Shown here: positions 1 through 10,069 of the stretch, piece after piece
How positions within the stretch are numbered: the first letter of the stretch is position 1
Layout: each line of letters starts with the position of its first letter
Source of the DNA: Rhizophagus irregularis
Lineage: Eukaryota; Glomeromycota; Glomeromycetes; Glomerales; Glomeraceae
Direction: 5' to 3'
Assembly: GCF_026210795.1 (NCBI RefSeq)
Contig: NC_089429.1
Coordinates: 3,596,001-3,660,000 of the forward strand
Length of the DNA stretch: 64,000 nt
Translations under genes and position numbers: made by a program
The notes under the pieces: generated by a model
Told to the model about the DNA's origin: nothing
The model's database searches: none
Seen by the model: the letters and a program-made list of their open reading frames with translations, nothing else

Positions 1-153
1 AATAATGATGATAAGAAAACCGATAATAATGATTATATTCTTATCGATGATAGCGATGAAAAGGATGATCCATTTCGACTAGTGGTTCCAAAAGAAATTA
101 TTAGGGGATCAACTACTAAAAAACGTTCTCTTTTAAAAAGTGAAAGAAAATAG
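1..153 (+). CDS. 3' end of an unrecognised gene cut by the left edge
   Basis: Frame 1 is open from the first base to a TAG at 151-153 and encodes 50 residues. They are Asp/Asn-rich at first (NNDDKKTDNNDYILIDD) and end in a basic tail, TTKKRSLLKSERK. The acidic-then-basic composition and balanced codon use look like the C-terminus of a real protein, perhaps nuclear. No domain is recognisable and the rest of the gene lies outside the window. A short AT-rich 3' region follows. It could be only the last exon. Confidence 0.55.
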   Translation, partial: NNDDKKTDNNDYILIDDSDEKDDPFRLVVPKEIIRGSTTKKRSLLKSERK

Positions 154-339
154 TAAGATTAGTAAGATGATTATAACACAGTAATAATAAATATAGCAAG
201 AATATAATAATAAATATATCATAAACTGCAAAATAAAAAAACGTATATTACAATATGTGTTCATATAAATTAAAATCGGTCAATAATAGAAAAAACGGGT
301 AATGATGAATTACGAAAAAATCAAAAATAGAAAGATTCT
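154..339. other. AT-rich spacer
   Basis: This is AT-rich sequence between the partial gene and the tandem repeat, with runs such as AATAATAAATATA. No gene or structured repeat is seen. Confidence 0.5.
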
Positions 340-760
340 GGCTTACTCGAAATAAAAACAGGTATAGGTTATTTTAAGTATTGCTCTTACTGATCTATAA
401 ATCGGATTTCTATTCAATTCTATTTATGATCGAAATAAAAACAGGCATAAGTTATTTTAAGTATTGTTCTTACTGATCTATAAATCGGCATTTCTATTCA
501 ATTCTATTTGTGATCGAAATAAAAACAGGCATAGTTTATTTTAAGTATTGCTCTTACCGTTCTATAAATCGGCATTTCTATTCAATTCTATTTGTGATCG
601 AAATAAAAACAGGCATAGTTTATTTTAAGTATTGCTCTTACCGTTCTATAAATCGGCATTTCTATTCAATTCTATTTGTGATCGAAATAAAAACAGGCAT
701 AGGTTATTTTAAGTATTGTTCTTACTGGTCTATATATCGGCAATTCTATTTGTGAGATGG
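340..760 (+). repeat. 84-bp tandem repeat, about five copies
   Basis: The phrase CGAAATAAAAACAGG recurs with starts at 348, 431, 515, 599 and 683, so the period is 83-84 bp. Copies three and four are nearly identical. The first and last are more diverged, and the last decays after about 755. Because 84 is a multiple of three, one frame stays open and encodes a repeated 28-residue phrase starting IEIKTG. I see no sign that this is a real protein (no start context, no homology, low-complexity composition) and treat it as satellite-like DNA. Confidence 0.85.
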
Positions 761-1200
761 CATGATTATCGCAGTCCGATTTTGGATGATTACTACATGA
801 ATCTGCATGGCAGTATAAGTCTGTTGTGCCAATTTATAAATCGGCACTTATTTTTTGAAAAATTATTATATGAATCGGTACAATTGGCAGTCCGATTTGG
901 GAAATTATTGAAGAATCAGCAGGTAATATAAAATGTTTGTTGTTCTGATTTATGAATCAGCATGTTTATTTTCATGCCAGCAGTTTGATTGTGATGATAT
1001 TTTGTAAATTTATTTACAAGTCGGCAGTCCGATTATTATTTGAATCGGCATGATGGTTTAAAATGTGGCATTCCTATTTTTTGTCATTAAAAAGAGGAAT
1101 TTCTATTTTTAGCAATTCGCGTCATAAAATCGGCTGAATAAAGCCACAAATCGGACAAATACAGCCAAAAATCGGCAGTCCGATATTTGACCGATTTTTA
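761..1200. repeat. Dispersed AATCGGCA / CAGTCCGAT motif region
   Basis: Downstream of the tandem array the words AATCGGCA and CAGTCCGAT recur irregularly (about 768, 838, 890, 1020, 1040 and 1170). At 1172 they combine into ATCGGCAGTCCGAT, an inverted repeat of ATCGG around CAGT. The last array copies contain the same AATCGGCA word, so the region may be degraded array or the ends of an old transposon. No coding sequence is seen. Confidence 0.45.
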
Positions 1201-1494
1201 CTTATTTGACGTGTGTTGTTTAAAGATAAATCTAAGATTTGTTCTACAGTATCAGGTAAATGTTGAGCTGAATGTAACACTGTTAAAATCATTGTGTAAG
1301 TCGTGATTGGTCAACCATTCCAGATATAAAAAAAAGGAGAAGGGTGAGTCACTTTTGGTAATTATTTGTTGTGTCATTGAAAGGTTTTGAAATGTTATTA
1401 AAAACGTATCTAAAAGGGCATGTGACTTGATTCAGAAATTTTTAGAAGGCTTTTTGATTGGTAGTTTTTGTTATTGCTTAATCAGAAAGAGTGG
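1201..1494. other. Non-coding stretch
   Basis: No open frame, RNA gene or clear repeat is visible here. It may hold further decayed parts of the minus-strand gene relic next to it. Confidence 0.4.
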
Positions 1495-1880
1495 CTATGT
1501 GTTATTCATGATATTTGGCAAAGGACGTTGGTGAAGGTTGTGTTTAAAATGTTCCTGTAGACTAGTAAAAGTATCCCAGAAGAAAACTCTAAACAGGTGT
1601 TTCTTGTGTTGTGAAGCAGCCACGTGCTTCTTGATAGCCTGGTCAAATATCTTGAAAAATGAGGGCCTGTTGGTATATAGATAGAAAATTGTTGTGGAGA
1701 AATTCCACGAAATCTTCGTTAATAAGAAGTTCGTTGGTTGCTCTTTCCATGTCCAAAGTTTTGTTATTCCACTTAAAAAAGGTAGCTTAAAAATATCTTC
1801 ATCTTATCGTTGTCCCAAAGCTTGCTTATTCTAGGCGATACGCCTCTTCAGACCGAATTGAATCCAGAAACACCACAAAG
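1495..1880 (-). pseudogene. Frameshifted minus-strand gene relic, unknown family
   Basis: Read on the minus strand, protein-like phrases follow each other but need frame changes. They run VFLDSIRSEEAYRLE, then LWDNDKMKIFLSYL, then FKWNNKTLDMERATNELL and INEDFVEFLHNNFLSIYQQA (to about 1645), then KIFDQAIKKHVAASQHKKH to LPNIMNNT ending at a stop at 1495-1497. The first join falls in a poly-T run, which suits slippage mutations. I do not recognise the family. The composition (charged, no low complexity) argues that it was once a real protein. Confidence 0.45.
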
Positions 1881-1998
1881 AAAAAGAAAACACGTAAGAT
1901 AAGAAAAATAATATAGAAAAATAAAATTTCTACTATACTTCTCCGCTAATTAATTACGTTGTATTTCGGCGAACGGACCAATTCACTATTTATTATAA

Positions 1999-2290
1999 GG
2001 GTTTAAAATTTATGCACACCCCCATGGATATATTATATATAAAAGTCAAAAATGACATTCTAAACCCTTCATGGCTCATTAAGTAAAGTTGTAGAATAGG
2101 CAAAAATACACATAATAAATAAAATTTTAAGGCTCTATAATATATACGTAAGAGTTGCGGTATGAATATTTAAAAAAATCAGGATTTTACTAAAGTCACG
2201 TGATAATTGATGATCAACAAATTTACTATATAAAAATTACCAAAAATGGAGGGGTGCGCACATGCGCGGGTGCGCACAAATTTTATTTCC
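1999..2290. mobile_element. Short TIR element (MITE), copy A
   Basis: The ends are imperfect inverted repeats: left TTTAAAATTTATGCACACC, right GGTGCGCACAAATTTTATTT. A second copy at 16905-17192 shares nearly the whole length, including AGTAAAGTTGTAG, AAGTCACGTGATAATT and ACCAAAAATGGAGGG. With no coding capacity, about 290 bp and at least two copies in 64 kb, it fits a miniature inverted-repeat element. The superfamily is unknown because no target duplication is clear. Confidence 0.75.
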
Positions 2291-2410
2291 TTATTATAAA
2301 ATTACTATGAATTAATTACATCTGTCAAAATACATTACATCTGTCAAAATAAATTTAATTAGTATTTTGTCATTTTGACGAAAAGTATAATTTCTACTAT
2401 TAAAATAAAC

Positions 2411-2640
2411 TAGAACCCTGCTTACTTATAAAATAGGTCACCTCCAGGCCTAAGGTAAAAATCATATATAAAATTCTTTGCAGATCCTACTAAAAAAGGA
2501 AATTTTATGTTACATTGTTATGATTTTTTTCCTTTTTAGCTAATTAACCAATAGAATTTAAGAAAAAGGTAAGGTAAAAACTATTAGTAAAGGCCCAATT
2601 TTCTACAGTGATCTTTATTATAAGTAAGCAGAATCCTAAT
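2411..2640. mobile_element. About 230-bp TIR element (MITE)
   Basis: The left end GAACCCTGCTTACTTATAA matches, inverted, the right end TTATAAGTAAGCAGAATCC. The two arms extend about 25-30 bp and include a GTGATC/GGTCAC word at the inner edge. There is no coding sequence. The target duplication cannot be read with confidence. Confidence 0.65.
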
Positions 2641-3099
2641 AAATTACTATGAGTTTTTTGCTATTAAAACTTTGCTTGAAATATATAAAATAAGATAAAA
2701 GTATATAAACTATAAATGAAAAAAAAAACAAAATAAAAAAATTATTTTCAAAAAAAAAATGTTAAACATTTTATTAATAAATAAATTTTTTATATTAAAT
2801 ATTATATAATTATATAACAATCACTGGATAAATACAGACCAAATTTTTTTTGTTAATGATCGACATTATGCATTACTATGATTTTTATCAAAAATCATTA
2901 ACTAAACTGGATTTAGTGAAATAAAACAAGCCAAATAAAAATAATTTTTTTTAATCATGAGTTTGAATATGACATTTTTTTTTATACATATTTATAAGAA
3001 AAGTTTCTTCATTTGAAAGGATTTTGAAGTTAAAGTTGGCAAATTCTTTAGTAATCGTAATTGAAATTTTTGAATTAATGTTATAGAATTTAACTTAAA
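2641..3099. other. AT-rich low-complexity spacer
   Basis: The sequence is dominated by A and T runs. No gene is supported; an ORF-sized minus-strand opening over 2992-3216 is a shadow of the relic that starts near 3100. Confidence 0.4.
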
Positions 3100-3627
3100 T
3101 CCTTCAAAAACACAAATATTCATTAATGTCTTCTTTAATATTAATGAAAATAACAAAGTTGAAGCAGTTTTTGAATCAAGTATATTTGAATTAAACAAAG
3201 CTGATGTAAAATACAATGAAAACTTTGAATCAAATAGTGATAGTAATTATGACGAATTTGAAAGTGATAATGAAGAGAATAAGAATGATGATGAAATTGA
3301 TATATTTATTGAACAAAAAAGACTCAAGATTTGACCTCGTGTGTATTAATTGATAAAGTAGATGGTAAAATCCAAAAGTATAAAAATACAGAAAGCTTTT
3401 AAACATTATGGCAATTAGTTGGAGTGTGGCAAATAGATAATAAAAAAATTTTGGAAGTAAATTGATCTTTAGAAAAACTAGGTGTTTGTAGTTATCATTT
3501 TAATCATGATCAGAATAAATTACATAATTCAAAAATTAAATAAACATCATCTATGGCAGCTAGTATTCTTCGCAGACGGAGGTGTCTATTTTGTAAAAAA
3601 CTTTTTTACTTTTTAGTCAAGGAGATA
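3100..3627 (+). pseudogene. Ancestral multi-copy-type gene relic, segment 1
   Basis: Plus-strand phrases read FFNINENNKVEAVFESS, then an acidic stretch ESNSDSNYDEFESDNEENK, a stop near 3333, then SCVLIDKVDGKIQKYKN, LWQLVGVWQIDNKKILEV and LEKLGVCSYHFNHDQNKLHN with in-frame stops, and finally MAASILRRRRCLFCKKLF. The line breaks exactly at the CACTA terminus at 3628. It resumes at 10070 with DGCSKHFRKLLEKN. The paired Cys/His residues (CLFCKKLF, then CSKHF) suggest a zinc-binding region that was split by the insertion. The family is not named; it looks like a repeated, possibly transposon-borne gene. Confidence 0.6.
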
Positions 3628-3664
3628 CACTGGTCGAATGACAACATATCAGAGAAAATTCAGG

Positions 3665-3820
3665 TACCCGATTCTTCACTAATTCTTCACAGATATATAT
3701 ATTATACAATCCCGATACTTATTCCCGATTGGGCTCAGGTTCTTGTTGCATTTCTGGATACAACCGGGCATAAATACTTCATAAGTATTGGATTTCTATT
3801 GGTGAAGAATCGGGTTTCTG
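3665..3820. repeat. Left subterminal repeats of the CACTA element
   Basis: CCCGATTCTTCAC lies at about 3667, a second ATTCTTCAC shortly after, and the inverse GGTGAAGAATCGGG at about 3801. The same word in both orientations near the terminus is the typical subterminal arrangement bound by CACTA transposition proteins. The pair could be misread as an independent MITE. Confidence 0.55.
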
Positions 3821-3859
3821 TTATTTTACAAATAAACGCCCAATATTTACCAAATTAAT

Positions 3860-4249
3860 AACTGAATCTTTTGAAGTTTTAATAAACTATAAGGTGCAAA
3901 TCGGATAAATATTATGTTAATATCGGATTTCTGATATTTTACTTATATTTATATAATATTTAAGTATTTATTTGGGTTATCATAAAGTATCGTTAAACGA
4001 TACAATACACGCCGGGCAGTAATTGAAATCACGATATTTCAAATTGTTTTAATCAATTTATTACTATTCGTTGCAATATATTATATAGCAATATACTAAT
4101 CAATTTTACAGTAATACATTTGCTTGCTATATTTAATCGTTGTTATATAGAAATAAACTACAAATCATTCTTGCGTAATAAAAATATAAACTACAAATTA
4201 TTATTAATATACGTGCTCTTTTAAATCTAACATTGCATTAATGCATTAA
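3860..4249. other. Non-coding left part of the CACTA element
   Basis: Between the left subterminal repeats and the minus-strand gene there is AT-rich sequence with short repeated words (AATCGGATAAATATT, TATCGGATTTCTGAT). No gene is seen. It is probably the 3' flank of the minus-strand CACTA gene. Confidence 0.4.
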
Positions 4250-5870
4250 TTAAACCTGTTCATCAAGTTCGTTAGGTTCATCATTAATATTATCGATATT
4301 ATCGATCTCATCTTGTGGTTGTACGTCGGATCCGTACGACTGTGATATCGACCAATCAGGGGCACCTTCAGGCGGTTTTGACTCGTCGATCCACGTTTTA
4401 TCATCATACCAACGATGTCGTGAAAGTTTTACATGACTTATTTTCTCACCAACTCGGTCAGCCAAGCGAAGTAATTTACGTCCCTATAAAAATGAAAAAG
4501 AGATAATAAGCAAATGTATACAATAACTATACAATTGTTTTATTTGATACTTACGCGACGTGACCTCCAGGGCTTGTCATAAACATGAAGAACATGTTTA
4601 TCCGTTTCAATTTTATTCTTAGGACGAACATGATCTTCGATTTCTTTTTTGGTGAGCTCTTCATCAGTTTCAGAAACTTCATCACTGTGGAATCCTCCTT
4701 CATTAAATATGGTTTCGCAGTCTTGCACCATTGAACTTCCCGAAGATAATGATGACGGTTGAAATTCTTTAAGCGAGGCATCATTAATATTGAACATATG
4801 CTCGATGCCTTTCTGACGTCGCTCTTTTTTCTATTGCAATCAGATATTAGTGATTAGGATAGAAAGGAACAAGATCAAGGATTTTAATTTCATATTTCGG
4901 ATGTCTTCAGTACTTACATCTTTTCTTCGAGAATTCGTTCCTTTTCTCTTCTTTTCAAATCTAGTCTTATCCGGATCAAGGCTAACCATCCAGCTTTCTC
5001 TACGATGGCGGTGTAGATTCTGTAAGACCCATTTCAATTCTATATCTTTGTATTGAAACCTTCCGGTCAAGACTCTAGCGATCTCCTTCATGATGTGTTT
5101 TGAAACGTGTGGTGCAATTTCTACCCATTTTTTGGTATGATCCAATTGCAATGAATCATCGAGACCGCTAAGCATCTGCACGACCTCATCCTTAATTTTA
5201 TAAAAAAATATCGATTAAAAAATTTTGCTGAATAACCAATAGTTACTTGATACTCGCATGGAACAACTTATATTGATCTTCGTCCATATCTTCAAGCAAA
5301 ACCCGAGCACGTCGACGATATCCAGTTTCTGGTTCTGGCGTGAGTGATGTATTTTGTCTACTCCTTGGAACTGGTGTTGTCTGAGGGGTTGATGGCCATT
5401 CAGCTTGTAGGTCGTTCCTTGTTTGAGATTTCTTGAGGTCCGAACTTCTTCCGTAAGTGCAGTGATAGCTCTGCTTAGGGCTTCGATATCTGTAAATTGA
5501 AATCATGACATTATATTCAAAATATGTAAAATAAAAAACATAATTATTATATTATAACCATACCATCGATTCTATTATATCTTGTAGTTGAACACCCTCC
5601 TTGTTGACTTGGTGAACGACTATCTGAATAATTAGTCCTATTATGTCTTGTAGTCGAACGTCCTCTTTGTTGACTTGGTGAACGACTATCTGAATAATTA
5701 GAATAAGAAGAACATCTAGACTTGTTCCTTCTTGAACGATAACGGTGACGACGATGTGGTGACATTGAGTTTGTTTGATGATGGTTGTAAGAGGTTAAAT
5801 TTGTTGTAGATAAGCGTCTTAAGCTTATTTTCTTAATTTTGAAAGGTCTTCTTCCACGCATTTTTACCAA
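4250..5870 (-). pseudogene. Second CACTA gene: five exons with an RS-rich N-terminus
   Basis: Exons on the minus strand are 5870-5564, 5489-5247, 5190-4918, 4830-4555 and 4483-4250, joined by introns with GT donors and AG acceptors. Exon 1 is rich in Arg/Ser and carries SDSRSPSQQ twice, like an SR-type RNA- or DNA-binding tail. Exon 3 holds a compact segment beginning HTKKWVEIAPHVSKHIMK, and the last exon ends NDEPNELDEQV. Exon 2 starts in the frame IEALSRAITALTEEVRTS but its second half reads in another frame (TPQTTPVPRSRQN), and the join to exon 3 does not close in phase, so at least one indel is present. In CACTA elements the gene beside the transposase usually encodes the DNA-binding TnpA-like partner. 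That role is inferred from position only. Confidence 0.6.
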
Positions 5871-6421
5871 AATTTGTTAAAGGATAAAAAAAAAACAATA
5901 CAATAAGGTAAAAGACGTTCTTTTATACCTTTATTTATTTCCACAATTAAAATATTATGATTATTAATAATATTTTTTTTTTTCCTATAATTAGATTAAA
6001 TGTAATGATTACGATTTTTTTTTAATGATTTAGATCAAAGTATAATGATATGGCAGAGAAAAAAAAATCAGTTCGTGGGAAGAAAGGGGTCTTTATATAT
6101 ATTTTTTTTTGTCATATGAGGACCGATAGGTCTGTCGAAAGTAACGAAATAGTCTATTAAATAAGCTTTTTTTGATTGAATTTTTTTTTCCTTTTTTTTC
6201 ATGCCGATAAGTCTATTGAAAATAACGAAATAGTCTATTGAAGTATAAGCTTTTTTTGATTCAAATAAAGGAACTTATATTGATTTAAATACAATAAATA
6301 CAATAAATTGATAGTAACCTAATATGGTCAACAATGTCAATTATCAATCATACTAATATATCCGTTCATCGAAGAACCGGAAATTCATTTTTAATAAAAT
6401 TTTTTTATATTATTATTTACA
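5871..6421. promoter_or_regulatory. Divergent intergenic region between the two CACTA genes
   Basis: About 550 bp separate the two divergent starts and must hold both promoters. It is AT-rich with long T runs. It contains a repeated phrase, GGTCTGTCGAAAGTAACGAAA at about 6130 and a variant at about 6210 (AAGTCTATTGAAAATAACG), each followed by TAGTCTATT and TAAGCTTTTTTTGATT. The two copies are about 80 bp apart. No specific regulatory site can be assigned. Confidence 0.4.
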
Positions 6422-9400
6422 ATGACGAGAAAATACCGAAGAACAAAAGCTGTCTTTGTAAAGAAATCCTATAATTTTAAACAGAAAACATCAAATAAAG
6501 TTCCGTGTCATTGCAATAAATGTAAAGGTAACATGGTTGATCCACGTACAAAAAATAGTCATAGTTTAAAAAGGGATATTAGACCAAGAGGAGTTATTGA
6601 AGAAATTATAGATTTAAATCAAGTTTCATCTGATGACCTAAACCAAGATACATCGGTAGACCTCTTGAATGATCCAATGGAAATAGAATCACATAATTCA
6701 GATGATGGTCATCATGAACCTATTGTTGATGAGGAAAATTATTCGTTTCTTCCCAAAAAATCGAAATCATCAAAAGCCAAATCGAAAGATAAACGAAAAC
6801 ATATCGGTAGTGGAAATTCCAAGAATGTATCATACCCTATTGTTGTTATTGAACAAAGTATTTCAGATGATGATACTAGTGATGCTGATGATGAAGAAAA
6901 CGATCAAGTTGATAATGACTTTGATCCTATCGAAGAAATACCAAATGAATCTTCATCCGGCTGGTTTGACGCACCGGAAAATACATACGGTGATGATCCA
7001 GAAGCCTCCTTCATTGATTTTACTGAAGACTTTCATTGGATTGTTTTATGGATCTTATTATATCGAGAGATATAAGTTATCCGACGTCACTACCGATTCT
7101 TTAGTCAAATTTTTTAGATATCTTTTGGTTCTTTTGGATGCAAACACGTACAATTCTTTTCCTACATCTTTGTATATGGCACGTAAAAAACTTGGCGTCT
7201 GTGCTCATATTGTCAAATTCGCATCGTGTGAAAAGTGTTGCAAATTGTATAATGTAACAGAAGTATCAACTAACGACCCTTACCAAGTTCCAGCCACAAT
7301 TCATTGTACCTATGTAGATTTTCCGGATCATCCGATGGCAAATCAAAGAAAAAAGTGCAATGCTACACTTGCTAAGAAAGTTCCGGTTACTAACGGAACA
7401 ATCTATCGACCTTCTTTAACGTTCCCTACTGTTAGTTTAAAACACCAATTACAATTAATGTATAATCGAAAAGGATTTGAGAAATTATGTAGAAAATGGG
7501 CGGACCGTAACGATTCTCAATTTTTGAATGATATTTATGACGGAAAGATCTGGAAAACCTTTCAGGATCATCGTCAAAATATACCATTTTTCCGGAAAGA
7601 TGTCTCAGACCGCCACTTAGGCATCATGTTAAATATCGACTGGTTCCAACCATTCGATAATTCAACTTATAGTATAGGAGCTCTATATGGTGTAATATGT
7701 AACCTGCCTCGAAATGAAAGATTCAAGCCATCAAATATTTTGACAATGGCTTTAATTCCGGGGCCAAATGAGCCTAGTTTACATCAACTAAACCATTATA
7801 TAGCTCCCATCATCGATCAATTAATCGAGTTATGGAATGGGATTGAACTATCGAAAACATACGAAAGCTCTACCGGAAAATCTATTCGAGCCGCAGTAAT
7901 ATGCTGCTCATGTGATATTCCAGCCGCGAGAAAACTCTGCGGTCATATCTCTGCGCGAGTGGCTTGTCATAGATGCTTAAAAAAGGCTCAATATGATGAT
8001 CGAAATCAACCGAATTTTGGCGGATTTGATGATATTGATGAATGGTTTGTCGAAAGAGATATCAACCAGGTTCGAAGGGATGCGCGAGAATGGTTGAATT
8101 GCAATACTAAAGATGCTAGAAATAGTCACGTCCATAATACTTTAGTACGGTGGTCAGAAATGTATCGACTTCCGTACTTTGATTCAGTGCGATTTCTCAC
8201 AGTGGATCCAATGCATTGTTTGTTCTTGGGTATTGCTAAGTGGATCGTGACCAGACTGTGGATCGAGGAGGGCCGATTGACACAAAAAGATTTAGAAACA
8301 ATGCAAAAAAGGGCAAATGCAATAAAAGTTCCAGCAGATATCGGTAGAATTCCCTACAAAATTGCTACAGGGTGAAGGCTTTTCAAGGTTCACCGCTGAT
8401 CAATGGAAGACTTTTATCTTAATTTATGCCACTTCCATAACATGGGATCTGCTTCAAGAATCGGATAAATTGATACTCGCCAATTTTGTCCGTGCATGCA
8501 ATATTCTTGTATGCAGATCTATAACAACGAATGGGTTAGAAGAAGCTCATAAAAATCTTCTAGAAGTGGCAAAGCTCATTGAAGAAAATTACGGCGCAGA
8601 AAAAATTACGCCGAATTTACATTTATGCTTACATATTTGCCATTGTGCGTTAGACTATGGACTATTATACGCGTTCTGGTGTTTCAGTTACGAACGCATG
8701 AACGGTCTATTAGGTAATTCCAGATTTCCGAACTTATCAATATAATTAAATCAATTTATTAAATAGTCTATATTTATAGGATCGTATCATAGCAGTAATA
8801 GAAGAATCGAACCAGAATTATTAAAAACCATTCAATTCAACTCTCTTCTTGATCAGTTTTCTTCATGCGCCCAAGACCATCAACATTTATCGACTTGTAT
8901 CACACTAATTACACCGAAAGAAACTACCGGCAGTCTTGTAATTCATGATGAAATTAATGGAATAGATTACCGGGAATTTTTATCAATGTCTAGAAACGTG
9001 GAAGAAATGGCCGGAACGGGTTCGGAACCTTTTCCAGGTACTTTTCTTAATCCTAAAAGGATAGACACCAACCTTTCAAAAGAAGTATTAGATTTGTTGG
9101 TTGAATATTACCGCAATGCCTATGGAAAAGATTTCGCAGCACTATCAGATATCCATGCTGCTCCTTCTGCTATACCGGTATTACCAAAAGTGAACACTTA
9201 TGGACGACTAAAAATTGGATCCGAAGTTTTTGGGTCAATGTATTCTAAAAGGCACGTCACATCGGCCAAAATATTATCCCAATTTCTCCATGATAATACT
9301 AAAGATACTTATCCCGGTATTGTTCAATTTTATTTTGAACATATTATACATTTTCCGGAAGGTTCTGTAAATCATTCCCTAGCATTTGTAAAGTGGTACC

Positions 9401-9626
9401 TTCTGGCAGAAAATCACAAGACTAGATTTCATTGCACAATTAATGGCGATGAAAATTTGTGCAATATAGAACTATGGAAAAAGAATTTTATGATCTTAGC
9501 AGGGATTGTATTATCCCCGTACATAGTATACTGGGTCGGTTTGTTGAAGGTTCTTTTTCAATAGGACGAAAAGAAACCTGGAAATATGTGTCAGTAATAC
9601 CGATCAATAGAAAGTTTCATATTTAA
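6422..9626 (+). pseudogene. CACTA Tnp2-type DDE transposase, three frameshifts
   Basis: The start at 6422 opens MTRKYRRTKAVFVKKSYN with a small Cys cluster (PCHCNKCKGN) and a long acidic linker. The core follows: WIVLWILLYRE, LNIDWFQPF (first Asp), CSCDIPAARKLCGH (second Asp), a Cys pair ACHRCLK, TVDPMHCLFLGI and FSYERMNGLLG (candidate catalytic Glu). An intron at 8714-8779 (GTAATT...ATAG) restores LGSYHSSNRRIEPELL. Three single-base frame breaks are visible: near 7065 (E-RYKLSD), near 8370 (IATG-EGFSRF) and near 9490 (KKNF-YDLSRDC). After the last, the reading runs through ILGRFVEGSFSIGRKE and PINRKFHI to a stop at 9624-9626. Everything else is full length, so decay is recent or the breaks are assembly errors. 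Confidence 0.85.
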
Positions 9627-10069
9627 AATTTATAATAATACTGTAATATCAATCATGTTTTATATTATGAATATTATAAATATACAAATAAATAAATATA
9701 TAATAATTATTATTAAACCTTTAAATTTCTCACCGTCTAATATCAATGTTCTATCAGTATTATTATCGGACATGTGATGTTTTACCGATGCTTATTTATA
9801 AATTAATGACAGATCAGTGACAGATCGGGTGTTTATTTATTAGTCATCGGGAAATCCGGAAGGTAATCAATTTGTTACTTATTATCAGCTGATCAAATTT
9901 GATATACGTTTAGAATCTATCGGCTTCTTATATAATAGAATCAATAGGCCTATCGGGATACTGATTATTTAATGATAAAAAAAATAAGAGCCGGTTAAGA
10001 ACCGAAACCTGATTGGTCCCGATTCTTAACTGGCTCTTAATACACCGATTCTTCATCATTTGACCAGTG
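9627..10069. repeat. Right subterminal region of the CACTA element
   Basis: It contains repeated words of the GATCGGG and TACCGATG type and a strong inverted repeat, AAGAGCCGGTTAAGAACCG at about 9988 against CGATTCTTAACTGGCTCTT ending at about 10038. The terminal CACCGATTCTTCATCATTTGACCAGTG word ends at 10069. No gene is supported. Confidence 0.6.

Larger units (their letters stand above)
3628..10069 (+). mobile_element. CACTA (CMC/EnSpm) DNA transposon, 6.44 kb, nearly complete
   Basis: The element is bounded by CACTGGTCGAATGA at 3628 and its inverted counterpart TCATTTGACCAGTG ending at 10069, 14 bp with one mismatch. CACTG/CACTA termini are diagnostic of the superfamily. Inside lie a plus-strand Tnp2-type transposase (6422-9626) and a divergent five-exon minus-strand gene (4250-5870), the usual two-gene plan. 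Subterminal copies of CGATTCTTCAC occur near both ends. The flanks carry GAT at 3624-3626 and 10070-10072, a plausible 3-bp target duplication with one extra A on the left. Its insertion cuts an older ORF in two. Both genes are damaged, so it is probably no longer autonomous. Confidence 0.85.

Noticed and set aside
510-755. 81-codon ORF with three repeated 28-residue units
   Set aside because: It is produced by the 84-bp tandem repeat having a period divisible by three; there is no start context or protein character outside the array.
3553-3858. 101-codon plus ORF
   Set aside because: Only the first 25 codons belong to the ancestral relic; the rest reads through the CACTA terminus and subterminal repeats.
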